54,880 nucleotides of DNA from Patescibacteria group bacterium UBA2135 (GTDB lineage: Bacteria > Patescibacteriota > Minisyncoccia > Phycocordibacterales > UBA2135). Location of the stretch: NCBI GenBank assembly GCA_002327685.1, contig DCXN01000001.1:12170-67049 (forward strand), in the 5' to 3' direction. Below are positions 1 to 6,775 of the stretch, one piece after another (positions within the stretch are counted from its first letter, which is position 1; each line of letters starts with the position of its first letter). Made by a program: the position numbers and the translations under genes. The notes beneath the pieces are model-generated. The model saw only the letters and a list, made by a program, of their open reading frames with translations, made no database searches and had not been told where the DNA came from.

Positions 1-19
1 ATATTATTGTTTTATAGCA

Positions 20-165
20 GCCGGAAGGATTCGAAAGACGGAGGCGGTATACAAGATGAGCGGAGCGAGTGCTTGTCGCCGAGTCGGGGTCGCGAACACT
101 TAGCAGAATTGAGTGCGTAGCACGAAAATTATGCTTAGTGATTTGTGACCGAATCCTGCCCGGCG
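20..165. repeat. Large imperfect palindromic spacer element
   Basis: The ends GCCGGAAGGATTCG and CGAATCCTGCCCGGC are near-complementary, enclosing about 120 bases that hold further inverted segments (for example CACTTAGCA against TGCTTAGTG). Short stretches (GAAAGACG followed by GAGGC and TATA, and CGAAAATTATG) also occur in the larger element at 2861-3141, so the two may be related. No open reading frame of note lies inside. Confidence 0.55.
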
Positions 166-167
166 CA

Positions 168-198
168 TAAAAAAAAGACCCTCGCGTGGAGGGTCTTT
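168..198 (-). terminator. Rho-independent terminator of the acyltransferase gene
   Basis: Ten-base-pair stem AAAGACCCTC/GAGGGTCTTT with a 5-nt loop. Read on the minus strand it is followed by a run of T. It starts at the stop codon of the acyltransferase gene. Confidence 0.85.
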
Positions 199-920
199 CA
201 ACAATTAAGCAATTTTTCAACTTCTGACATAATCTCAGCGGCTCCGCGTCTAAGATCTTGCTCGTCTGGATTCTTATTGTCTGTAAAGATATCTTCCTTG
301 GAAATTAGTTTCTTCCCGAACTGGACGATGATGGTATGTTTCCTCATCAGAAATGTTTTCGGAACCACATTATATGTACCTGAAATAGCAACAGGGACAA
401 TGGTCGTGTCAGTATGGTGCAAGAGAAACGCTACGCCGTTTTGGGCAATTCCCAGTTTTCCGTCTCGCGTTCGCTTTCCTTCGGGGAAAAATAGCACACT
501 TCGTCCTCCCAGTAGAAACTTTATTTGATACGCAACCGCTTTTTTAAGGTCTCCCGTTCCAACGTACACAGGATAGCCGCCGAACATCCGGAAAAAAAAC
601 GGTAGGCGATATAAGTAGTATAACCACCCAAAGCTCTTCCTGTTTTTTTTAATAACTTCTGGATCATCAGTTGCGGAAAAAATTGGAGTATATGCGCTCA
701 CAAATGGTAGTGCGGCATTTACAGCTATTGAATCAAGTTGACTTGCGTGATTTGCGGCAAAGAGAACTCCGTTATTTATTCCACATATATCATGCAAATT
801 CTCCAATCCATAAACCTTAAACTTGCAGAAAAAAATTAAAATAATCCGAGTTGGTAGCCACAAAAGCGCTCTTGCTACTATAGGAGAAAACACATAAGAC
901 GGGTAAAGTCGCTTCGCCAT
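198..920 (-). CDS. 1-acyl-sn-glycerol-3-phosphate acyltransferase family protein (PlsC-like)
   Basis: The 240-aa product carries the two hallmark blocks of the PlsC/LPLAT family: NHxxxxD (NHASQLD, His58 and Asp63), which holds the catalytic His-Asp pair, and FFPEGKRTRDG near residue 150, which binds the phosphate of the acceptor. The first 35 residues are hydrophobic and basic, as expected for a membrane-associated enzyme. The family moves an acyl chain to the sn-2 position of lysophosphatidate during phospholipid synthesis. No other lipid gene is nearby, and many such organisms are thought to scavenge lipids, so remodelling of imported lysolipids is an alternative role. The gene is monocistronic with a terminator directly at its stop codon. 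Confidence 0.85.
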   Translation of the reverse strand: MAKRLYPSYVFSPIVARALLWLPTRIILIFFCKFKVYGLENLHDICGINNGVLFAANHASQLDSIAVNAALPFVSAYTPIFSATDDPEVIKKNRKSFGWLYYLYRLPFFFRMFGGYPVYVGTGDLKKAVAYQIKFLLGGRSVLFFPEGKRTRDGKLGIAQNGVAFLLHHTDTTIVPVAISGTYNVVPKTFLMRKHTIIVQFGKKLISKEDIFTDNKNPDEQDLRRGAAEIMSEVEKLLNC

Positions 921-1090
921 ATTGTACCCCTTTCAAGATTCAAGATTTCTTTCTCTTTTCACACTAGCATATCCCCTACATCACGTCATTTGCCTTTTTA
1001 TTTATTTTAATGTAATCTTTTGTTTGGATGAATTAGTCAAGCGCCAGTTTGACTGATTTTGCATTTCAACAATGTGGAAAGGATATAAAA

Positions 1091-1981
1091 ATGGCGACGA
1101 AAGGATTTCGGCAATTACTGGGAGATAGACAGGAATTAATAGATTCTTTGGTATGTGTTGGGCTTGATCCTATTCCTGAAAAATTGCCAGCATGTTTGGT
1201 CAGCGGTTTGTCTGACTTCCATTTAGCAACAGATATTGCTGTTTGGATGGAAGAAGTTATTGACGCGACCGCTCTTTTTGCCTCGATGTTCAAGCCACAA
1301 AAAGCCCATTGGGAAGCATTTCCTAACGGAGCTTGGGCACTTCAAAAAGTTGTGAAGCACATTAGGCGTAACCATCCTGGCATTCCAATTTTTCTTGATT
1401 GCAAACGAAATGATATTGACAGGACGCAACAGCGGTATCAAATTGCCCATTTTGAAATTGACGGAGTTGACGGGATGAACTTCTCGCCTTACATGGGCGA
1501 AGATTGTATAAAAGATCTCATTAATAGAAAACATCTGGAACGGGCGCTTGTCGGTCTGTGCTATACTAGCAATCCTTCTGCTCGAGAAATACAAGATATA
1601 GAATTAGCTAGCGGACAGCTTCTATGGGAGTTTATAGCTGAGAGGACTCTGGCTTGGGCGAAGGATTTAGGTGTTGTTGAAAACGCCGGTCTTGTTATGG
1701 CCGCCGCTTATGAAAAACCTGAAGGGTCGGGAAATATCTACTCTGAACATTTGACTCGCTGTAGAGAAATTGTCGGTAATGAACTTTGGTTTTTAACTCC
1801 TGGTATCGACGCTCAAGGTGGCTTTATTGCTGAAACTGTTCAAGCTGCTTATGTTGGACATGGTTCAATCGCTATCAACTCCTCTTCGGGAATTTGTCTT
1901 GCCAGCCAAGGCGAAGATTTCGCGGAAGCTGCAGCCGAAAAAGCTCGTCAATTGCGCGATACCATTCGCGCCGCACAATAA
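1091..1981 (+). CDS. pyrF: Orotidine 5'-phosphate decarboxylase (type 2)
   Basis: A 296-aa protein of the longer PyrF subfamily. It decarboxylates OMP to UMP, the last step of de novo pyrimidine synthesis. VGLDP sits near residue 23, the catalytic block DCKRNDID at 103-110 (Lys105, Asp108), and LTPGID near the C-terminus forms the phosphate-binding loop. I place the start at the ATG at 1091 because GGAAAGGA lies 7 nt upstream; a TTG at 1049 would add 14 residues without a ribosome site. No other pyrimidine gene is in the window. A strong hairpin terminator follows the stop codon. Confidence 0.9.
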   Translation: MATKGFRQLLGDRQELIDSLVCVGLDPIPEKLPACLVSGLSDFHLATDIAVWMEEVIDATALFASMFKPQKAHWEAFPNGAWALQKVVKHIRRNHPGIPIFLDCKRNDIDRTQQRYQIAHFEIDGVDGMNFSPYMGEDCIKDLINRKHLERALVGLCYTSNPSAREIQDIELASGQLLWEFIAERTLAWAKDLGVVENAGLVMAAAYEKPEGSGNIYSEHLTRCREIVGNELWFLTPGIDAQGGFIAETVQAAYVGHGSIAINSSSGICLASQGEDFAEAAAEKARQLRDTIRAAQ

Positions 1982-1985
1982 AGAA

Positions 1986-2020
1986 ACAACCCCTGTCTAT
2001 GCAGGGGTTTTTACTTTTTT
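1986..2020 (+). terminator. Terminator between convergent pyrF and GNAT genes
   Basis: AACCCCTG and CAGGGGTT form a stem around TCTATG, followed on the plus strand by TTTTACTTTTTT. On the minus strand a weaker T-rich tail follows, so it may serve both genes. Confidence 0.85.
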
Positions 2021-2021
2021 A

Positions 2022-2471
2022 TCACAATCTAATGCGAAAATTGTTCGTTTTCCTTCTTTCACACCCAGGTATAGAATTGTAAAATTTTTGTGCTGCCTCT
2101 TTCTCAACATTGCTTGAAAAATCACAAAATTCTGCGCCTTTATCGTGCGCAATTTGTTTTAACACACCAAGAATTTCTTTTCCAATCCCCATTCTTTTAT
2201 ACGCTGGGTGTGTAGCTACTTGCTCTAGATATGTCTTTATTTCTCCGTCGTCAAGCAAAACCATATACATGGTTTGTTTGCCAATTATCTCTTCAGTGTC
2301 TGTCCTCCGCGCAACAACAAAAATAATATGTGGATTTTTGAGAAAAGTTATAAATTGCCCCCATGTCATTTCACGTGTTTGTTTCAATTCTTCCTTATTG
2401 AGAAAATTAATAGCGTCTAGGTCTTTTTTGGTGTGTGGTCCAGTCCAGCGTTCTACAAAAAACTCTGTCAT
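2022..2471 (-). CDS. GNAT family N-acetyltransferase
   Basis: About 149 aa with the GNAT fold. The acetyl-CoA pyrophosphate-binding motif A is visible as THPAYKRMGIGKEIL (Q/R-x-x-G-x-G/A pattern), followed by a motif B-like segment ending FYNSIPG. These enzymes transfer an acetyl group from acetyl-CoA to an amine; the substrate cannot be read from sequence. I prefer the ATG at 2471 over the one at 2483 because GGAG lies 7 nt before it. It converges on pyrF and shares the intergenic terminator. Confidence 0.8.
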   Translation of the reverse strand: MTEFFVERWTGPHTKKDLDAINFLNKEELKQTREMTWGQFITFLKNPHIIFVVARRTDTEEIIGKQTMYMVLLDDGEIKTYLEQVATHPAYKRMGIGKEILGVLKQIAHDKGAEFCDFSSNVEKEAAQKFYNSIPGCERRKTNNFRIRL

Positions 2472-2587
2472 TAATATCTCCATCTGCGCTATCCTTCTGT
2501 AGTGAATATATCACATTTTTTAAATTTGACCATTTGTGTTTTGTTCGTGTTTATATTATCATTTCCGTATTCCTAATTCATAACAAT

Positions 2588-2746
2588 ATGACACAAAAAC
2601 ATTTACTAAAACTTGCGTGCAAGAATTGTAAACGGATCAATTATTGGACGCGCAAAAATAAAAAAAGCGTTGAGCGCAAAATAGAGCTCAAAAAGTATTG
2701 TCGCTGGTGTCGCGGTCCGTATCCGCATCAAGAGACGAAGAAATAG
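2588..2746 (+). CDS. rpmG: Large ribosomal subunit protein bL33
   Basis: A 52-aa basic protein beginning MTQKHLLKLACKNCKRINYW. Two CxxC pairs (CKNC and CRWC) mark the zinc-binding form of L33, and the spacing and the ELKKYC segment match the family. It binds 23S rRNA near the E site. The start is the internal ATG at 2588; a longer frame opening at 2435 adds unrelated residues. It stands alone, 17 nt before a hairpin of the AACATTCC family that could end its transcript. Confidence 0.9.
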   Translation: MTQKHLLKLACKNCKRINYWTRKNKKSVERKIELKKYCRWCRGPYPHQETKK

Positions 2747-2762
2747 AAAACCTCGCGCAACA

Positions 2763-2800
2763 ACAACATTCCAACATTCGCAAGAATGTTGGAATGTTGT
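2763..2800. repeat. GCAA-loop hairpin repeat (AACATTCC family), copy 1
   Basis: Perfect 17-bp stem, ACAACATTCCAACATTC paired with its complement, closed by a GCAA tetraloop (GNRA type). Four related hairpins occur at 17462, 18299, 49479 and 54863. There is no T run after it, so terminator function is uncertain; it follows rpmG by 17 nt. Confidence 0.85.
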
Positions 2801-2860
2801 GTGTAAAAAGCTTCCTAAAAATATTTCTTCAGTTTTTTCAATATATTTGCTATAAATTAC

Positions 2861-3141
2861 TAAGAGCCTATTCACGATCTCGCGCCGAGCCATAAATCTC
2901 GAAATTCAGAGCGAAAATTATGAAAGACGAGGAGGCATATAAAAGCACTACGTCTTATATAAGCTCCTCGGCTCGGCAATCTGAAAAACTCCACTTCGCT
3001 TCGTCTTTCAGATTGCACTCGCTCTACGTCGCTTATCGAGATACGGCGACGAGTTTTGAATAATTTGCAGCCTGAATTTCGAGATTTTGGCCGGCGAGCA
3101 ATATTTTCTTCTCTTGCGGCGAGATCGTGAGCAGGCTCTTA
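2861..3141. repeat. 281-bp branched palindromic element before tRNA-Trp
   Basis: The termini TAAGAGCCTATTCACGATCT and AGATCGTGAGCAGGCTCTTA pair with two mismatches. Inside, AAATCTCGAAATTCAG (2893-2908) pairs with CTGAATTTCGAGATTT (3072-3087). Inner hairpins include GAGGAG...CTCCTC and AATCTGAAA...TTTCAGATT. It fills the spacer between rpmG and tRNA-Trp, ends 4 nt before the tRNA, and holds no credible gene. A multibranched RNA or a MITE-like element are both possible. Confidence 0.7.
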
Positions 3142-3145
3142 GTGA

Positions 3146-3216
3146 GGGTCCATAGTTCAATGGTAGAATGACGGTCTCCAAAACCGTTGATCCAGGTTCG
3201 AATCCTGGTGGACCCG
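3146..3216 (+). tRNA. tRNA-Trp (CCA)
   Basis: Acceptor stem GGGTCCA pairs fully with TGGACCC, discriminator G. The anticodon loop CTCCAAA lies between ACGGT and ACCGT and gives anticodon CCA. The T arm is CCAGG-TTCGAAT-CCTGG. The 3' CCA is not encoded. Confidence 0.95.
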
Positions 3217-3225
3217 TAGATAACT

Positions 3226-4143
3226 CTATTTTCCAAGAAATTTTTGCAGCTCTTTTTCTATTTTTTGATATTCATTCGGTTTAATCCAGTGAATATTTTT
3301 ATCGCGTTTAAACCACGTTTTTTGGCGGCGAGCGTATTGCCAGGTTGCGGAATTTAATTGTTTTCTCATCTCTTGCTTATTAATTTTCCCGCGCAAGTAT
3401 CGCGAAAGATAACGGTATTCTAAACCTAGCCCCTCCATTTTTTTCCAAGACAGTCCTTTCCGGTGAAGCTTGCGTACTTCTGCAATCATTCCTTGCCTTA
3501 TTTGCGCGAATAAGCGCATAGTAATTTTTTGTTTGAGTATCTCGTCTGGGATTTTGATTCCAATTTTGAGAACGTCATATTTTAATTGTTTATCTTTTTC
3601 TGCGTTAGTTTGTGTTAGCTTGCGTGAAGTCTTCGCTTTGGCAATTTCAATTGCCCGTATAATACGTCTACGGTTTTTTACATCTATGTTTTGTGCACGG
3701 GTAGGATCAAGTTTCTCTAATTGTTTTAGAAGTATACTCGTTGTCTTTTTTTCAAGCTGTGCGCGTAGTTTTTTATCAGGTGGTATGTTGGGCAATGTGA
3801 TATCGCCAAGCAGTGTGTCAATATAAAATCCAGTGCCGCCGACGATAATCGGAATTTTTCCTTTTCGTACAATATGTCGTATGATTTTTTCCGCATCTTT
3901 TTTATACTTTGCCACAGTATATATGCGTTTAGGACTTGCCACGTCAAGGAGGTGGTGTGGTATTCCACGCATCTCACGTTTGGTAATTTTTCCTGTGCCG
4001 ATATTAAGTCCTTTATACACTTGTCGCGAATCAGCGGATATGATTTCTCCGTTGAATCGTCGCGCAAGCCGTACTCCCAAATCACTTTTTCCCGTTGCGG
4101 TTTGCCCAAGTATGGCAATAATTTTTTGTTTTTTTGTTGACAT
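3226..4143 (-). CDS. miaA: tRNA dimethylallyltransferase
   Basis: A 305-aa enzyme that adds a dimethylallyl group to A37 of tRNAs reading UNN codons. The P-loop GQTATGKS is at residues 13-20, followed by SADSRQVYKG, which holds the Asp and Gln/Arg that recognise A37, then the IVGGTGFYI segment typical of MiaA. Length and order match the family. It converges on tRNA-Trp, itself a MiaA-type substrate, with 9 nt between them. A TATAAT box lies on the minus strand about 17 nt upstream of the start. Confidence 0.93.
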   Translation of the reverse strand: MSTKKQKIIAILGQTATGKSDLGVRLARRFNGEIISADSRQVYKGLNIGTGKITKREMRGIPHHLLDVASPKRIYTVAKYKKDAEKIIRHIVRKGKIPIIVGGTGFYIDTLLGDITLPNIPPDKKLRAQLEKKTTSILLKQLEKLDPTRAQNIDVKNRRRIIRAIEIAKAKTSRKLTQTNAEKDKQLKYDVLKIGIKIPDEILKQKITMRLFAQIRQGMIAEVRKLHRKGLSWKKMEGLGLEYRYLSRYLRGKINKQEMRKQLNSATWQYARRQKTWFKRDKNIHWIKPNEYQKIEKELQKFLGK

Positions 4144-4200
4144 GGTGTCTGGATAACCTTATTATACATAACATATTATTAAATCATTTGATATTTTATT

Positions 4201-4749
4201 ATGACAGAAATAGAAACAGCAGAGGGAAAACAAGTTCCCGATGTTACATTAAAAACACGTGTTCGAGATGAGAGCGTTGGTGGCGATAATCCATATCGCT
4301 GGCAGGATATAAAAAGCAGTGATTTGTTTGAAGGTAAGAGGGTAGTACTCTTTGCGCTTCCGGGAGCATTTACACCGACTTGTTCTTCCACACACCTTCC
4401 AGGATACGAAGCGGTATACAATGAATTCAAAAAACTCGACATTGATGAAGTGTATTGCCTTTCAGTTAATGATGCATTTGTTATGAATCAATGGGGGAAG
4501 CACCAAAAGGCGGAAAAGGTTAAATTGATTCCTGACGGCAGTGGCGACTTTACTCGCGAAATAGGTATGCTCGTGGAAAAAGACAATCTTGGATTTGGAG
4601 AACGTTCTTGGCGATATAGTATGTACGTTGAAAATGGAGTGATTAAGAAAATGTTTATAGAACCCGGATTTGGCAACAACTGTCCCGATGATCCATTTGA
4701 GGTGAGTGATGCGAATACCATGCTTGCATATTTGAAGAAGACACAATAG
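4201..4749 (+). CDS. Peroxiredoxin of the Prx5/redoxin type
   Basis: A 182-aa thiol peroxidase. The peroxidatic block PGAFTPTCSSTHLPGYE places the catalytic cysteine at Cys61, with the Thr that belongs to the PxxxTxxC motif three residues before it. Cys86 and Cys161 are candidate resolving residues; Cys161 lies in the C-terminal NNCPDDPF region conserved in this subfamily. It reduces H2O2 and alkyl hydroperoxides using thioredoxin- or glutaredoxin-type donors. The thioredoxin reductase at 45089 could supply its electrons (inference). Confidence 0.9.
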   Translation: MTEIETAEGKQVPDVTLKTRVRDESVGGDNPYRWQDIKSSDLFEGKRVVLFALPGAFTPTCSSTHLPGYEAVYNEFKKLDIDEVYCLSVNDAFVMNQWGKHQKAEKVKLIPDGSGDFTREIGMLVEKDNLGFGERSWRYSMYVENGVIKKMFIEPGFGNNCPDDPFEVSDANTMLAYLKKTQ

Positions 4750-4770
4750 TAAATCTCATTTTCCAACTGA

Positions 4771-4818
4771 TAAAAAAGCCGGCGGTCGAAGATGTTAAAC
4801 ATCTATCGAATCGCCGGC
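4771..4818 (-). terminator. Terminator of the small membrane-protein gene
   Basis: GCCGGCG and CGCCGGC form the base of a long hairpin (4778-4818) with an inner GATG/CATC stem. On the minus strand TTTTTTA follows. Confidence 0.8.
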
Positions 4819-4847
4819 GTGTTGATTGCAAAGATACTTTTTCTTGT

Positions 4848-5237
4848 TCAACTTGATCGCTTTCCCTTGCATATCTTGCTGATGGTGTTGACGACGAGTA
4901 GTAGTGTTCCGATCGGATTGTGGTGCTTGAGAATAAACAGTGCTCTATTCCTTAATTCCGGTGGCTCTCTTTTGGGATATTCCACAAAGGATAAGAAGAA
5001 AGCCATTATTCCAAATGCCACAGGAAATAAGATGAACATTAACACCATATATACCAGCGCTGGGTTGGCTACTTTTGTTACTACGAACTCAATGTCAAAA
5101 AGAAAAACAATTAAGCCTATGATCAGTGTAGCGTAGAAAAAGGACGTGAAAACGAAGATGGAAAACCCGAAACCAAATAACATAGAGATCTTCCATCTCT
5201 CCGAATCTGGTTGCCGCATTGGAACGATTACGACCAT
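4848..5237 (-). CDS. Small integral membrane protein, function unknown
   Basis: 129 aa with two clear membrane segments (about residues 20-48 and 58-85) and a weaker third near 107-120. Between the second and third is a basic stretch with Pro-Lys-Arg-Glu that would face the cytoplasm. I do not recognise a family. The start at 5237 is supported by an AAAGGGA ribosome site 8 nt upstream. It has its own terminator and converges with the peroxiredoxin gene. Confidence 0.6.
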   Translation of the reverse strand: MVVIVPMRQPDSERWKISMLFGFGFSIFVFTSFFYATLIIGLIVFLFDIEFVVTKVANPALVYMVLMFILFPVAFGIMAFFLSFVEYPKREPPELRNRALFILKHHNPIGTLLLVVNTISKICKGKRSS

Positions 5238-5322
5238 GGTAAATCCCTTTTTCCCAGTGATTGCAATGAGTTATTTTGAACAAACTGTAAGCAGTATAAT
5301 GTATTATAATTAATATGTCAAG

Positions 5323-5404
5323 TGCTGGAGGAGGGACTCGAACCCTCAAGCCATAAGGCATGCGATTTTGAGTCGCACGTGTATACCAATTCCACCACTC
5401 CAGC
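5323..5404 (-). tRNA. tRNA-Leu (CAA)
   Basis: On the minus strand acceptor GCTGGAG pairs with CTCCAGC, discriminator A. Anticodon stem TGCGA/TCGCA encloses CTCAAAA, giving anticodon CAA. A long variable arm (GCC/GGC) follows, as expected for class II tRNA. CCA is not encoded. Confidence 0.93.
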
Positions 5405-5440
5405 AATATATTGGTTATGGTACTTGAAAATAACACAAAT

Positions 5441-5463
5441 TAAAAGAGGCGGTGAGTCGCCTC
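5441..5463 (-). terminator. Terminator after the 53-aa Cys protein
   Basis: GAGGCG/CGCCTC stem with a 6-nt loop and TTTTA on the minus strand. It abuts the stop codon at 5463. Confidence 0.75.
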
Positions 5464-5624
5464 TAGTTAATTATCTTTTTGCTTTTAAAATCAGGACAAT
5501 ACGGTACTGTTATCTCATCGTCGAGCATCTTGTTAAGTTTAAAAATTTCCTGAGCTCTCGGGCAGTTGTCGTCCTCTCCGGGTTTTGATAGTTTGCAGTT
5601 AAGGCATAGATGCTCATCTTTCAC
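5463..5624 (-). CDS. 53-aa four-cysteine protein, putative zinc-binding
   Basis: A short gene starting with GTG at 5624, preceded by AGGAG with a 7-nt spacer and followed directly by a hairpin terminator. Expression is therefore plausible despite its size. The product begins MKDEHLCLNCKLSKPGEDDN (GTG read as Met) and has a CxxC pair, a third Cys in the NCPRA segment and a fourth in PYCPD near the C-terminus: the arrangement of a small zinc ribbon. Charged residues dominate the rest. I know no family for it. It lies between tRNA-Leu and the divergent parB promoter. Confidence 0.6.
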   Translation of the reverse strand: MKDEHLCLNCKLSKPGEDDNCPRAQEIFKLNKMLDDEITVPYCPDFKSKKIIN

Positions 5625-5668
5625 TGGATATCTCCTGTTAGTTCTGTCTTTTGTTAGAATAGTACAAT

Positions 5669-5697
5669 TTGATTACTGAATCAATCTGCCGTATAAT
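5669..5697 (+). promoter_or_regulatory. Promoter of parB
   Basis: TTGATT (5669-5674), a 17-nt spacer, then TATAAT (5692-5697). Transcription would start near 5704, only about 7 nt before the GTG start at 5711, so the leader is almost absent. Confidence 0.75.
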
Positions 5698-5710
5698 TCA
5701 ATATACGAAC

Positions 5711-6673
5711 GTGAGTAATTTATATAACAACTCAATTTATTGGATTGAATCTGAAAAAGTTAGACCAAATCCTTACCAGCCACGGAAGGAGTTTGATGAA
5801 TTTCGTCTTAAGGATCTTGCGGATTCCATACGCCAGTATGGTGTTTTGCAGCCATTAGTGGTAACTCGCAAAGAGGTTGAGCGCGATGATGGGGGATTGT
5901 CCGTTGAGTATGAGTTGATTGCTGGCGAGCGGCGTCTTCGCGCGGCAAAAATTGCTGGACTACAACAAGTTCCGGTTGTTATACGCACAGGAGATGAAGA
6001 TGATGAACGCATTAAGCTTGAGCTTGCCATTATTGAAAATGTGCAGCGCGAAGATTTAAACCCCGTTGATCGCGCGCGCGCGTTTAAACAACTTGTTGAG
6101 AATTTTGGTTTCAAACACCATGAAGTATCGCAAAAAATGGGCAAAAGCCGTGAATATGTTTCAAATAGCATTAGACTCCTCTCGCTCCCACAGGAAATTA
6201 TTGAGGCATTGGGTTCAGGAACTATTACTGAAGGGCATGCGCGCCCGCTTATGATGCTTGCTAAGAGGCCGGAAGAGCAAATCACTTTATATAAAGAGAT
6301 TGTTTACAAAAAACTTACCGTGCGTGAGGCAGAACGAATCGCGCGACACACTGCCCACGAGCGTATCAGAAAGAAATCCACAGAATTTGACCCGGAGATT
6401 TTAGCTCTTGAAGAGGAGCTTACAAAAACACTCGGCACACGGGTGCAAGTTGAGTCTCGTGGTGAGGGCGGTAAAATTACCATAGATTTTTTCTCTCCCA
6501 ATGATTTGCAAGGTCTTCTTGAGCGTTTTAATCGTGAGGAAAATGGATTAGAAGGAATTATAGATGAAGGTATTTCTAATGTTTCTTCAGATGAAAGTAC
6601 TCACGAAGATAGTCCTGAAGAGAAAAAAGATGATAGTGAGTATCTTTACTCTGTCAAAAATTTCACGATATAA
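5711..6673 (+). CDS. parB: Chromosome-partitioning protein ParB/Spo0J family
   Basis: A 320-aa DNA-binding CTPase that loads at parS sites and spreads to help segregate the chromosome. The N-terminal ParB domain shows PNPYQPRKEF, then GERRLRAAKIAGL (the GERRxRA nucleotide-binding motif) and ENVQREDLNPVDRARAF. A helix-turn-helix follows (VSQKMGKSREYVSNSIRLL). The last 40 residues are acidic. I choose GTG at 5711 because the TTG at 5669 coincides with the -35 hexamer of a consensus promoter. No parA is in the window. Confidence 0.88.
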   Translation: MSNLYNNSIYWIESEKVRPNPYQPRKEFDEFRLKDLADSIRQYGVLQPLVVTRKEVERDDGGLSVEYELIAGERRLRAAKIAGLQQVPVVIRTGDEDDERIKLELAIIENVQREDLNPVDRARAFKQLVENFGFKHHEVSQKMGKSREYVSNSIRLLSLPQEIIEALGSGTITEGHARPLMMLAKRPEEQITLYKEIVYKKLTVREAERIARHTAHERIRKKSTEFDPEILALEEELTKTLGTRVQVESRGEGGKITIDFFSPNDLQGLLERFNREENGLEGIIDEGISNVSSDESTHEDSPEEKKDDSEYLYSVKNFTI

Positions 6674-6775
6674 CAAACCTACAACCAACAACTCACAACT
6701 AGCGATTATTTGTTCCATACCTCCAATTGACAGCTAGTTTTGTTGTTGTTTGTTGTGGGTTGTAAGTTGTTAGTT
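6672..6775. repeat. Word-reiterated inverted repeat between parB and rel
   Basis: Left arm 6672-6703 is built on CAACAACTCACAACTAG; right arm 6733-6775 on GCTAGTTTTGTTGTTGTTTG and GTTGTGGGTTGTAAGTTG. Each arm repeats a CAACA-type word and the two arms are complementary. The right arm runs over the rel stop codon. Confidence 0.7.

Noticed and set aside
3033..3236. Minus-strand frame over tRNA-Trp and the palindrome
   Set aside because: It reads through a tRNA gene in antisense and has no domain.
5669..5710. TTG start 14 codons upstream in parB
   Set aside because: The TTG is the first half of a well-spaced -35 hexamer, and the -10 box lies inside the extension.
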